From the IMG/VR virus record IMGVR_UViG_3300025674_000054, positions 1-54,439 of that record: DNA of 54,439 nucleotides; one strand, given 5' to 3'. Positions 38,301 through 44,836 of the stretch are shown here, piece by piece (the stretch's first letter is position 1; each line of letters starts with the position of its first letter). Made by a program: the position numbers and the translations under genes. This DNA comes from a virus. The notes beneath the pieces were generated by a model that searched no databases, was not told the DNA's origin, and saw only the letters and a program-made list of their open reading frames with translations.

Positions 38301-41300
38301 GTTCTTCAGGTGTATCAGGTACATCTGGTTCAAGTGGAACAAGTGGTACATCAGGTACAAGTGGAACTTCAGGAACTTCAGGTACATCAGGTTCAAGTGG
38401 TACTTCTGGTACTTCTGGTTCAAGTGGAACTAGTGGCACAAGCGGAACTTCAGGTACATCAGGTACAAGCGGAACAAGCGGTTCTTCAGGAAATAGTGGA
38501 ACTTCAGGTTCAAGTGGTACTTCAGGATCTTCAGGAAACAGTGGTACAAGTGGATCAAGTGGAACTTCGGGAACCAGTGGCACATCAGGTACATCAGGTA
38601 CAAGTGGTACTTCTGGAGCAGCTACTATTAATAACAATGCTGATCATAGAGTAATAACTGGAGATAACACAGCTGGAGTTTTAAATGCTGAAAGTTGTTT
38701 TACTTTTGGCCCTTCATATAGAGTTACAATAGGACAAGGCCATACTAATAGTAATTCAACTTGGGCAGCAGTTCTTAGTGGATGTGGTAACCAAGTTTGT
38801 ATGCCTGCTGCTGTAATTGGTGGTGGATTAGATAACTGTATTCAAAACCTAAGTGGTGCTGGATGTATTGATGTAATTGGAGGAGGACAAAATAATAAAA
38901 TATGTGGATGGAAATCAAATACAATTTCAGGTGGATGTAATAACACCATAGCAAATTATAATACTGGGACTTTCAACTATCAATTAGGTCATACAATTGG
39001 AGGAGGATATAACAATGATATATCAGGTTCAGGTGGAAATGAATTTGCCAGTACTATAGCTGGTGGTAATGATAACTGCATATTTGGATCAAGCACAGGG
39101 GCTATTGGAGGAGGAGCAGGTAATGATATTATTGGAGGTAGTGCTAATACTATTGCAGGAGGGTGTTTCAGCAGAATTATTGGTAGTGTTTATTATACAA
39201 CTATAGCAGGGGGAAATTGTAACTGTATTAGCGTTAGTTCAAACTATGCTTCTATTGGAGGTGGTACTTGTAACTGTATTATTTCTTCACACTTTGGAGC
39301 TATAGGAGGAGGTTATGATAATGAGCTTAATGGTGGTCAATGTGCTGTAATTGGAGGTGGGTATAATAACTGTATAAAATCTAATGAAGGGTTTATTGGA
39401 GGTGGTAGACTTAACTGTATTGTAAGTTCAGTTTGTTCTGTTATTGGAGGTGGTTATACTAACTGTATTAGTACTTACAGCTTTAGTACTATACTTGGTG
39501 GTTGTGATAATTTCGTTGGAGGTTGTTTATCTTTTATAGGTGGGGGTCATGGTAACAACATAACCCTTGCTTCATCAGGTACTGTTATAGCAGGAGGAAT
39601 TGGCAACACTGTAGATGGATGTATGACTAACACTATTGGAGGAGGTTGTCAGAATTGTATTGATGGGGAACAGTATGGAAGTCATAATACAATCCCAGGT
39701 GGTGCATTAAACTGTATAATAGGTAATTGTAGTGAAGCTTATAGTACTATAGGAGGAGGACTTTGCAATACTATATGTGTTGGTGATAGTAACGTTATAG
39801 CTGGTGGTAGACAAAACAAAACATCAGGAGAATGTTCCGTAATCGGTGGAGGTTATTTAAATACAGGTTCATGTAGTTTCTCATTTATAGGAGGTGGATG
39901 TAGTAACTTTAATGCAAGAGAATGTGCTACTTTAGTTGGTGGACATAATAACTGTATGAATGGTATTGCATCATTTATAGGTGGTGGTGACACTAACTGT
40001 GTTACTTACTGCTCAGCTTTCACTAATATAGTTGGTGGAGCTCATAACACAGCTTCGGATGCAGCTTGTTATTCATCTATAGTTGGTGGGTGTAAAAATA
40101 GTATTAATAGAGCTGACTACTCTGCTATAGTTGGAGGGTGTTTGAACTTTATTTCAGGTAGTAATGGAAATCTTGCTGATTTTAGTACAATAATTTCAGG
40201 TAAAGAAAACTTAGTTGGAGGATGTTATGCCGTAGCAGGTGGAGAATTTTCACAAGCATTAGGTAACCAAGCAATTGCTTATGGGTATGCAGTATCAGCC
40301 TCAGGTGGTGCTAGTGCGGCATTTGGAGCTTTATCAAAAGCAATAGGTGATAATTCTTTTGCAACTGGTAGAAGTGGAAGTGCTGGGGGTTGTGATTCAT
40401 TTGTAGGTGGGTTTGGTAACGATATTGATGCTGATGCTCCTCAAGCAGTTGCCTTTGGGTATGAAAATATAATTGCTTCAACTGGTGATAATTCAGTAGT
40501 ATTTGGTTCTTCTAACTGTATAGGTGGGGCGAATAACTTTGTACAAGGTACTAATAATGATTCATTTTGTGATCATAATGTTATAATAGGAGGATGTAAT
40601 CATAGAATTTCAAATGTTGGTGGTTCAACTAGAGCTACACTTAGTGCTATAATAGGAGGAATTAACAACTGTATAACTTGTGCAGATAGTAACTTCATTG
40701 GAGCTGGTGCAGGAAACTTAATCAATAGAGGATGTAATAGTATTATAGCTGGTGGTAATAACAAAATATGTATTGACACTCTAACCCAAGGTTATTCAGC
40801 AGTATTTGGAATTTGTAACGTAACAAATGGAGATGGTAGTTACTCATTCATGGCAGGAGGTTACGGTAATAACTTTGGAGCATATAGTGCAGTTATTGGA
40901 GTTGGATCAGTAGGAAGTAAAGGTGATGTTCAAATTGCTCTAGGTTGTGGTATTACTACTCCAACAGGTGCAACAGCAGCTAGAGGAGATTCTCAAATTG
41001 TTGTTGGTAAATTTAATGATTATACTACCAGTTGTATACATAGATTTGCTGTTGGTAATGGTACTTCCGATACATCCAGAACTACTAAATTTGCTGTAAT
41101 AGGAGGTGGTACATCTAATGGTCAGGTAGCAGTTAACTCTTCAAATGGATGTTCTAGTTATAATTTCTTTGTAAATGGTAGTGCAGCTAAACCATTTGGT
41201 GGAAGTTGGACAAACTCTTCAGATGAAAGATTAAAAACTAATATTCAAAACTATACTAAGAGTTTAAGTGATATTATACAAGTTCAACCAAGAACATTTG

Positions 41301-41548
41301 ATTATACTGGTGCAGCTAATCATCCGACAGGAAGTGGAATTGGTATCGTAGCCCAAGAAATACAAAGTATCTTCCCAGAAACAATTCATAACTTTTCAGC
41401 TAAACTAAATGAAAATGATGAAGAAGAAACTACAGATTTATTAGGTTTCCAACAAGATCCACTTTTATATGCTGCTATTAACTCAATAAAAGAATTAAAT
41501 ACTAAAATAGAACAACTAGAACAACGTATCCAGGAACTAGAAGGATAA
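29336..41548 (+). CDS. Giant tail fibre, 4070 aa, with Gly-Ser/Thr-Ser repeats and C-terminal S74 chaperone
   Basis: Residues 1-92 are the attachment part, including HVSQSVDAFTAQDAYDISIS shared with the previous protein. From residue 93 long collagen-like triplet tracts (G-S-S-G-T-S, with some G-T-D, G-N-S and G-E-D) alternate with six copies of a beta domain of about 82 residues (SIIIVYDVDNFQECEV, VGSGTYSTW), and with three IGGG beta-roll blocks at about 1422-1898, 2380-2623 and 3095-3955. The C terminus has S3962-D-E-R-L-K3967, GIVAQEIQSIFPE and a coiled coil, the S74 intramolecular chaperone that trimerises fibres and is auto-cleaved. It is probably the receptor-contact fibre. Confidence 0.85.
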   Translation: MAKQLENIFDPNVDEISQGFTINSWHVSQSVDAFTAQDAYDISISGSFNNTGSAGFSGSVFTPDLPDTTADFEVVVVDNTSKELKKTNLLNAGSSGTSGSSGTSGSSGTSGSSGTSGSSGTSGSSGNSGSSGTSGADGDRYATTSGTSETLGDGNQCITVETGLAYTAGQEMIMANSDTALQTALVVSYDSVTGILCYGAIILQIGSGTYSSWQVNLSGNVAGSSGTSGSSGTSGTSGSSGQQGDPGTSGSSGTSGSSGTSGSSGTSGSSGESDKYATTSGTSFTLGGNGTITVETDLAYTPAQSIIIVYDVNNFQECEVITYNSSTGELVFGSPTRTVGSGTYSTWTVNLDGASGGDGSSGTSGSSGTSGSSGTAGTSGSSGTSGTSGSSGVSGSSGSSGTSGSSGTSGSSGTSGSSGSSGTSGSSGNSGTSGSSGTSGSSGDSGTSGSSGTSGTSGTSGTSGTSGSSGTSGSSGTSGSSGTSGTDGTSGSSGTSGTSGSSGTSGTSGTSGTSGSSGTSGSSGEDGTSGSSGTSGSSGTSGTSGTSGSSGTSGTSGSSGTSGSSGSSGTSGTSGTSGSSGTSGTSGTSGTSGSSGTSGTSGSSGTSGTSGTSGTSGTSGSSGSSGTSGNSGTSGSSGNSGTSGSSGTSGSSGTSGTSGSSGTSGTSGTSGTSGSSGEDGTSGSSGTSGSSGTSDKYATTSGTSFTLGNSGTITVETGLAYTTAQSIIIVYDIDNFQECEVTSYNSATGELSFDSPTRTVGSGTYSTWEVNLDGASGGDGSSGTSGTSGTSGSSGTSGTSGTSGSSGTSGTSGSSGTSGTSGTSGSSGNSGTSGSSGTSGTSGTSGTSGTSGTSGSSGTSGTSGSSGTSGTSGTSGSSGNSGTSGSSGTSGSSGNSGTSGSSGTSGTSGTSGTSGSSGTSGSSGEDGTSGSSGTSGSSGTSGSSGTNGTSGTSGSSGTSGTSGSSGTSGTSGTSGSSGTSGTSGSSGTSGTDGTSGTSGTSGSSGTSGSSGTSGTNGTDGTSGSSGNSGTSGSSGTSGSSGDSGTSGSSGTSGTDGTSGSSGTSGTDGTSGSSGTSGTSGTSGSSGTSGTSGTSGSSGTSGTSGTSGSSGTSGTDGTSGSSGTSGTSGTSGSSGTSGQDGTSGSSGTSGTSGTSGTSGSSGTSDKYRTTSTTSFTLGNSGTLTVDVGLAYTPAQSIIIVYDVDNFQECEVITYNDATGALAFDTPTRTVGSGTYTSWTVNLDGASGGDGSSGTSGSSGTSGTSGTSGSSGTSGSSGTSGTSGTSGSSGTSGTSGSSGTSGTSGSSGESGTSGTSGTSGTSGTSGSSGTSGSSGVSGTSGSSGTSGTDGTSGTDGTSGSSGTSGTSGTSGSSGTSGTSGTSGSSGTSGTDGTSGSSGTSGTSGTSGSSGTSGTSGTSGSSGASGPIGPYEYNIPGDEDSGIHPVSGSNTAAGCWSTIAGGENNYVGLGGTKYHFIGGGCDNTVGTCAAGQVIVGGYCNYSQGSVSANKSDWNFIGAGIENCNIGGVAAIVAGRNNKIEGTGLGAAYTGASGSFIGAGANNCIIAACCSTIVGGKSNVNCGDHSFIGSGLENSISNNVSGGPHVLVGGSCNKLVSYATAFLGGGSNNTIEVSANQTSGNVLVGGNSNKITGSCQAYMFIGGGASNVISGSDSVCYSSIVGGRGNILKETERSFIGGGQENTSSADYTFIGGGYQNRVLGICSTIVGGRNNIITSGCNFIGGGLINCICTSTTSVIVGGIYNEIQGSHSGGFVGSGNCNTILGSTNSGHAIVTGTCNRVSNQNTGGGHNFIGTGCHNLASGCADIIVGGFHNTASANFAFIAGGCDNCVTHQHSVILGSEITSVSDCTTHVNQLNIGTVSTGTENDVLIIASDGTVKKKTAAATSGTSGTSGSSGTSGTSGSSGTGGTSGSSGNSGTSGSSGTSGTSGTSGTSGSSGNSGTSGSSGTSGTSGTDGTSGSSGTSGTSGTSGSSGTSGTDGTSGSSGTSGTSGTSGTDGTSGSSGTSGSSGTSGSSGTSGTSGSSGTSGTSGTSGTSGSSGTSGTSGTSGSSGSSDKYATTSGTSFTLGNSGTITVEAGLAYTPAQSIIIVYDTSNFQECEVITYNDSTGVLEFDSPTRTVGSGTYSVWTVNLDGASGGDGSSGTSGTSGTSGSSGTSGTSGTSGSSGTSGTSGTSGSSGTSGTSGTSGSSGSSGTSGTSGTSGSSGDSGTSGSSGTSGTSGTDGTSGSSGTSGTSGSSGTSGTSGTSGSSGNSGTSGSSGTSGTDGTSGTSGSSGNSGTSGSSGTSGTDGTSGTSGTSGTDGTSGSSGTSGTSGSSGTSGTSGTSGTSGSSGNSGTSGSSGTSGTNGTSGTSGTSGTSGSSGASGPIGPYEYNTPASTTSGIQPVSGSNTASGCMSNIGGGENNTSGGACSVIGGGRQNVNCSNLSFVGGGARHTLGSDVTQDVYSVIVGGLCNCAFDFYNFIGGGNKNFISSSVGETGTANVVVGGQCNRIGGAYSFIGGGICNFLTGSRGIIVGGSTNKSVCFANDDFVIVGGFSNENCADYTFIGGGCCNIANHNHAFILGSDITSVSACTTHVNQLNIGTVNTGTENDVLIIASDGTVKKKTAAASSGSSGTSGTSGTSGTSGTSGTSGSSGNSGTSGSSGTSGTSGTSGTSGSSGNSGTSGSSGTSGTSGTSGTSGSSGTSGTSGSSGTSGTSGTSGTSGTSGSSGTSGTSGSSGTSDKYRTTSTTSFTLGNSGTITVETGLAYSPAQSIIIVYDVDNFQECEVTTYNSGTGALSFDNPTRTEGSGTYTSWTVNLDGASGGDGSSGTSGTSGSSGTSGTSGTSGTNGTSGSSGTSGTSGSSGTSGTSGTSGTSGTSGSSGNSGTSGSSGTSGTSGTSGTSGSSGNSGTSGSSGTSGTNGTDGTSGSSGTSGTSGSSGTSGTSGSSGTSGTSGTSGTSGTSGTSGSSGVSGTSGSSGTSGTSGTNGTSGSSGVSGTSGSSGTSGTSGTSGTSGTSGTSGSSGTSGTSGSSGTSGTSGTSGTSGTSGTSGSSGNSGTSGSSGTSGSSGNSGTSGSSGTSGTSGTSGTSGTSGTSGAATINNNADHRVITGDNTAGVLNAESCFTFGPSYRVTIGQGHTNSNSTWAAVLSGCGNQVCMPAAVIGGGLDNCIQNLSGAGCIDVIGGGQNNKICGWKSNTISGGCNNTIANYNTGTFNYQLGHTIGGGYNNDISGSGGNEFASTIAGGNDNCIFGSSTGAIGGGAGNDIIGGSANTIAGGCFSRIIGSVYYTTIAGGNCNCISVSSNYASIGGGTCNCIISSHFGAIGGGYDNELNGGQCAVIGGGYNNCIKSNEGFIGGGRLNCIVSSVCSVIGGGYTNCISTYSFSTILGGCDNFVGGCLSFIGGGHGNNITLASSGTVIAGGIGNTVDGCMTNTIGGGCQNCIDGEQYGSHNTIPGGALNCIIGNCSEAYSTIGGGLCNTICVGDSNVIAGGRQNKTSGECSVIGGGYLNTGSCSFSFIGGGCSNFNARECATLVGGHNNCMNGIASFIGGGDTNCVTYCSAFTNIVGGAHNTASDAACYSSIVGGCKNSINRADYSAIVGGCLNFISGSNGNLADFSTIISGKENLVGGCYAVAGGEFSQALGNQAIAYGYAVSASGGASAAFGALSKAIGDNSFATGRSGSAGGCDSFVGGFGNDIDADAPQAVAFGYENIIASTGDNSVVFGSSNCIGGANNFVQGTNNDSFCDHNVIIGGCNHRISNVGGSTRATLSAIIGGINNCITCADSNFIGAGAGNLINRGCNSIIAGGNNKICIDTLTQGYSAVFGICNVTNGDGSYSFMAGGYGNNFGAYSAVIGVGSVGSKGDVQIALGCGITTPTGATAARGDSQIVVGKFNDYTTSCIHRFAVGNGTSDTSRTTKFAVIGGGTSNGQVAVNSSNGCSSYNFFVNGSAAKPFGGSWTNSSDERLKTNIQNYTKSLSDIIQVQPRTFDYTGAANHPTGSGIGIVAQEIQSIFPETIHNFSAKLNENDEEETTDLLGFQQDPLLYAAINSIKELNTKIEQLEQRIQELEG
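29612..38617 (+). repeat. Imperfect 9/18-bp repeat tracts coding Gly-Ser/Thr-Ser triplets
   Basis: Near-identical units such as GGTACAAGTGGTTCTTCA fill several tracts here, separated by repeated domains. Synonymous codons vary (GGA/GGT, AGT/TCA/TCT, ACA/ACT), so the tract is not a clean microsatellite, but identical stretches recur often enough to allow unequal recombination and assembly errors. The lack of stops on the complement produces long false antisense frames. Confidence 0.9.
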
Positions 41549-41555
41549 AAATATA

Positions 41556-41568
41556 TATTTATAATAAA
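41556..41568 (+). promoter_or_regulatory. Late-type motif TATTTATAATAAA
   Basis: Exact 13-mer, 8 nt before the start at 41577. Confidence 0.6.
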
Positions 41569-41576
41569 TACAAATT

Positions 41577-41921
41577 ATGGAACACATTTGGAAAGTTTAT
41601 GAATTGAATAGAACTATAGCTGATGGTGTAGTTAATAAAGTTACATATGCATGTGAATCTACAGTTACTAGTGGAAGCGAAGATTATTCAACAAGAAAAA
41701 TAGGAGAAATAGAATTATCAAATGGTAATCCATCTGATGGAAACTTTATCCCTTTTGAAAACTTAACAGAAGGTGATGTGCTAGCTTGGGTAACTGGTTC
41801 TATTGATTATGAATCATACCAAACATGGAATTCTGCTTCTTTAGCATCTAGACTAGTAGAAATAGCAGGTATAACAGAAGCAACAGGAAAACCTTGGGAT
41901 AACGTGGAAAACCCAGAATAA
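41577..41921 (+). CDS. Hypothetical phage protein downstream of the fibre
   Basis: A 114-residue protein starting MEHIWKVYELNRTIADGVVN, beta-rich, with FIPFENLTEGDVLAWVTGSI near 72-92 and a short C-terminal GKPWDNVENPE. Proteins of this size and pattern (W-K-V..., F-E-x-L-T-E-x-x-V-L-x-W-V) occur next to fibre genes in other phages and remain unnamed. A late-type motif precedes it, so it is probably structural or a fibre-assembly factor. Confidence 0.6.
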   Translation: MEHIWKVYELNRTIADGVVNKVTYACESTVTSGSEDYSTRKIGEIELSNGNPSDGNFIPFENLTEGDVLAWVTGSIDYESYQTWNSASLASRLVEIAGITEATGKPWDNVENPE

Positions 41922-41933
41922 TATTGTATATTG
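41904..41933 (+). promoter_or_regulatory. Bacteroidota-type promoter variant
   Basis: GTGG (41904-41907) and ATTGTATATTG (41923-41933) with the same register as the other sites. The -33 box lies inside the end of the preceding gene. It would transcribe the glycosyltransferase gene at 41957. Confidence 0.5.
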
Positions 41934-41956
41934 TTTTTACTAAATTAAAGTTATAA

Positions 41957-42835
41957 ATGAATATATTCTTTCAAATAGACGGCGGTCTAGGTAAATCTAT
42001 TATGGCAACTGCCATGACTAAGGTTTTAAGAAAACGCTATAAAAATGCTCATATTATAGTAGTTACAGCTTATCCTGATGTATTTTTAAATAATCCTAAC
42101 ATCAATGAATGCTTTAGACAAGATCAAATAAATGGAGCTTATTTAAAATATATTAAGGATCAAGATTGTAAACTTTTTGTTGAAGACCCCTACCGTAATA
42201 CTGCTTTTTTAACGGATAAAGAACATTTATTTAGAACATGGTGTAGAATTTATGGACTTCATTACAATAATGAACAACCAGAACTTTATTTAACTCAACC
42301 TGAAATAGAATATTTTACCCCTTTTTATCAAACAGATAAACCTATTATGGTTATTCAACCTCATGGAGGCCCACAAGAACAAGGATTCCAATATTCTTGG
42401 ACTAGAGATATTCCACAACCTATAGTTGAACAAATAATTGAGCATTATGCAAATGATTATACACTTATTCATATAAAGAGGCAAGATCAACATGCTTATC
42501 CAAATACTATGCAAGCTTTAGATGGGTTTAGAAGTATAGCTATATTGTTACAATTATCTAAAAAACGATTATTAATAGATTCTTTCGGTCAACACTTAGC
42601 AGCAGCTATGAATAAAAAATCTACTGTATGTTGGGTTACTACTAAACCTAAGGTGTTTGGTTATAAATTACATGACAATATTTTAGCAGAACCCTTTACA
42701 AAAGAACCTCAAATTCAAAATTCTATTTACCAACCATTTAATTTAGCACAAGATATTTCATCTATTCCTTATAATGATTTAAGAGAAGTGTTTGATGTAA
42801 ATAAAATAATAGAATCCTTAGATAAACAGTTATAA
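41957..42835 (+). CDS. Glycosyltransferase family 9-like protein
   Basis: A 292-residue GT-B-fold protein. The N terminus IDGGLGKSIMATAMTKVLR (7-25), the following strand IIVVTAYPDVF and the C-terminal LLIDSFGQHLAAAMNKKS (205-222) match the ADP-heptose:LPS heptosyltransferase type. It is shorter than bacterial GT9 enzymes (about 320-350). It could glycosylate a virion protein or a host surface glycan; the giant Ser/Thr-rich fibre immediately upstream is an attractive acceptor. The donor cannot be told from sequence. Confidence 0.75.
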   Translation: MNIFFQIDGGLGKSIMATAMTKVLRKRYKNAHIIVVTAYPDVFLNNPNINECFRQDQINGAYLKYIKDQDCKLFVEDPYRNTAFLTDKEHLFRTWCRIYGLHYNNEQPELYLTQPEIEYFTPFYQTDKPIMVIQPHGGPQEQGFQYSWTRDIPQPIVEQIIEHYANDYTLIHIKRQDQHAYPNTMQALDGFRSIAILLQLSKKRLLIDSFGQHLAAAMNKKSTVCWVTTKPKVFGYKLHDNILAEPFTKEPQIQNSIYQPFNLAQDISSIPYNDLREVFDVNKIIESLDKQL

Positions 42836-42844
42836 ATTTACCCA

Positions 42845-42857
42845 TATTTATTAACAC
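42845..42857 (+). promoter_or_regulatory. Late-type motif, degenerate (TATTTATTAACAC)
   Basis: Partial match to the 13-mer, 12 nt before the start at 42870. Weaker than the exact copies. Confidence 0.35.
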
Positions 42858-42869
42858 AAAATTTAAACT

Positions 42870-43352
42870 ATGAGTTGGACCTATAAAACACACGAAATAG
42901 GCGACATCACTCAATTTCCAGAAAATACATTTGGTTTCGTTTATATAGTTACTCATAAACCTTCTGGGAAGTCTTATATTGGAAAAAAAGTATTATTCCA
43001 TAACAAAAAGCAAAAAATTGGAAAACGAGAATTAGAAAAACTATCAGGTGTAGTAGGACGTCGCCCTGCCTATAAATTAGTAGTTAAAGAATCAGACTGG
43101 CTTAATTACTATGGTTCCCAAAAAGATATTAAACAATTACTTTTAGAAGGTAAAAAGGATGAATTTGAACGTACTATTTTAAAATTATGTCCTAATAAAA
43201 AATCACTAACTTACTTTGAGATAAAATATCAAATGATATACCAAGTATTAGAAAAACCAGATGAATTTTTCAATGATAATATTTTAGGTAAATTTTTTAC
43301 TAAAGACTTAACAGATATAGAATTTGAAGATTTCGTGTCTGATACAGTATAG
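42870..43352 (+). CDS. GIY-YIG-type endonuclease-like protein
   Basis: A 160-residue protein with the GIY and YIG halves at about 22-39 (GFVYIVTHKPSGKSYIGK), SDWLNYYGS near 75-83 and a Glu at 117 (SLTYFEIKYQ) in the position of the metal-binding residue, then FFNDNILGKFF. It resembles the stand-alone Seg-type or putative endonucleases of T4-like phages. It lies between structural-type and replication genes, where free-standing homing endonucleases are common. No intron or inserted gene is visible next to it. Confidence 0.75.
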   Translation: MSWTYKTHEIGDITQFPENTFGFVYIVTHKPSGKSYIGKKVLFHNKKQKIGKRELEKLSGVVGRRPAYKLVVKESDWLNYYGSQKDIKQLLLEGKKDEFERTILKLCPNKKSLTYFEIKYQMIYQVLEKPDEFFNDNILGKFFTKDLTDIEFEDFVSDTV

Positions 43353-43364
43353 TTTTGTATATTA
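43335..43364 (+). promoter_or_regulatory. Bacteroidota-type promoter variant
   Basis: GTGT (43335-43338) and TTTGTATATTA (43354-43364) in the common register, overlapping the end of the GIY-YIG gene and 23 nt before the start at 43388. Confidence 0.45.
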
Positions 43365-43387
43365 GTTATGTATAAACTAGTTATTGA

Positions 43388-44836
43388 ATGCAATCAAACG
43401 ATTTAATCTATAGGCAAAAACAAGAAGCCCATAAATATACATCTACTAACCAATATCCTCCTTTTAAGTGGCAAGTAGATTCTAATCACATGGAAACTAA
43501 AAATGGTATCCCTCAGGGAAATATCCGTTATAGTTTTTATGATGATGATAATAATCTAAAATATGAAGGTGATATTCGCATAATTGAATGTGAAGATGGT
43601 TTAGTTAGACAAGATATTGATTTTAAATTAGTAGATGGTCAATATGAAGATGTAGTAAATTCTTTTAACATTTATAGGTTATACTCTACTCAAATAGCTA
43701 TTGGTTATTGGGTTTGTGATAATTACCAACATATTAATATTATTTGTTTAAGAGGTTATGGTGAAAAAGCTGATATTAGAGCCAGGTTAGCAGCTCGTTA
43801 CTGGAAGAAAATCTTAGGTATAGATGCAACCCCAGGTAAATTTTTAGGTGAAGATGTTTTAGAGGTTAAATTTAATATGCCCGAACCTTATTTTTATCCT
43901 ACAGATGATATTCCTATACTTCAAGAAATAAAAGCTAACTTTCCCCAAATAAAAAAAGAAATATTAGAAATGATAGAGGCAATTAATTGGGAAGATTTTC
44001 CTAAATATGAAGCCCAATATCATCCTAAATATGGGGGTTCATTATATGAAAATGATTGGAAAGTAATACCTTTAAGTTCTTTTAAAGGTATTTATGGTGT
44101 AGAAAAATATGCAAAAGGAGAAGCTGAAAAATTATTTCAAAAAGTAAAAAAATTAATCCCAACTTATAGAAGTATAATTAAAAAAGGTGAAAAAGAAGGA
44201 TGGATTGCCAATTCATTTTTATCAAAGCTTGTTCCCGGGAGTATTATCAATCCTCATAAATCATGGACAGAAGATTACCTCAGAGCCCATATTTGCATTA
44301 CAGAAGATAAAGATTGTATTATTTCAAAATTTCACCCTGATACCCCAGAAATTAAAGAATCCCGAACTTGGAAAGAAGGTGAATTACTTGCGTTTCATGA
44401 TGGGGGTAATTATTTGCATGCTGTAAAACATAAAGGTAAAAAACCAAGAATTATTATATCTTTAGATTTAAAAATAGACCATATATTTGATGGGCATTAC
44501 TTAAAATATGCTAATTTACCTATCCGCCCCTCTAAATTTAAGTTTACAACTACTATTATTAAAGGAGTTCAAATTGATTCTATTATAGGTTTACCTTCTG
44601 CCAATCTTAAAGAACAACCTGATTTAAGATGTGGTATTTATACTGTTGATACTAATTTTGGAAAAGGGGTTTTAAATAATTATGATATTAAATCTACTGT
44701 TCATATATTAGACTTTGATAAAGAAATCTATGGGGAAAAAATTACAATTACAAACCCCCAACTAATTGATAAAAAACATAAATTTGCAAATCCATTATTT
44801 GATTTTTATAATGAGTTTTGTGATAAATGTGAATAA
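43388..44836 (+). CDS. AspH-like oxygenase fused to a riboflavin-kinase-like domain
   Basis: A 482-residue protein. Residues 1-190 are not recognised. Residues about 225-362 resemble aspartyl/asparaginyl beta-hydroxylases: PGSIINPHKSW (H290), RAHICI (H301), GELLAFHDGGNYLHAV (H344) and R354. Residues about 391-482 match the riboflavin kinase domain: IIGLPSANL like G-x-P-T-A-N-L, P-D-L-R-C-G-I-Y-T-V, then HILDFDKEIYGEKITI and the final K-F. The usual Thr of P-T-A-N is Ser. The fusion is odd; the flavokinase part may be a binding fold rather than active. Upstream of primase and nuclease genes. Confidence 0.6.
   Translation: MQSNDLIYRQKQEAHKYTSTNQYPPFKWQVDSNHMETKNGIPQGNIRYSFYDDDNNLKYEGDIRIIECEDGLVRQDIDFKLVDGQYEDVVNSFNIYRLYSTQIAIGYWVCDNYQHINIICLRGYGEKADIRARLAARYWKKILGIDATPGKFLGEDVLEVKFNMPEPYFYPTDDIPILQEIKANFPQIKKEILEMIEAINWEDFPKYEAQYHPKYGGSLYENDWKVIPLSSFKGIYGVEKYAKGEAEKLFQKVKKLIPTYRSIIKKGEKEGWIANSFLSKLVPGSIINPHKSWTEDYLRAHICITEDKDCIISKFHPDTPEIKESRTWKEGELLAFHDGGNYLHAVKHKGKKPRIIISLDLKIDHIFDGHYLKYANLPIRPSKFKFTTTIIKGVQIDSIIGLPSANLKEQPDLRCGIYTVDTNFGKGVLNNYDIKSTVHILDFDKEIYGEKITITNPQLIDKKHKFANPLFDFYNEFCDKCE

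Noticed and set aside
29612-38617. CRISPR-like array
   Set aside because: The regular repeats are in frame, code for Gly triplets, and have no unique spacers.
30301-38654. Long antisense and shifted frames rich in Val-Pro-Glu or Gln-Val-His
   Set aside because: They mirror the Gly-Ser/Thr-Ser codons of the fibre gene; the repeat simply lacks stop codons in other frames. No start signals or domain content.
28170-41548. Diversity-generating retroelement acting on the fibre
   Set aside because: No reverse transcriptase gene and no template/variable repeat pair with adenine-specific differences is visible in the window.
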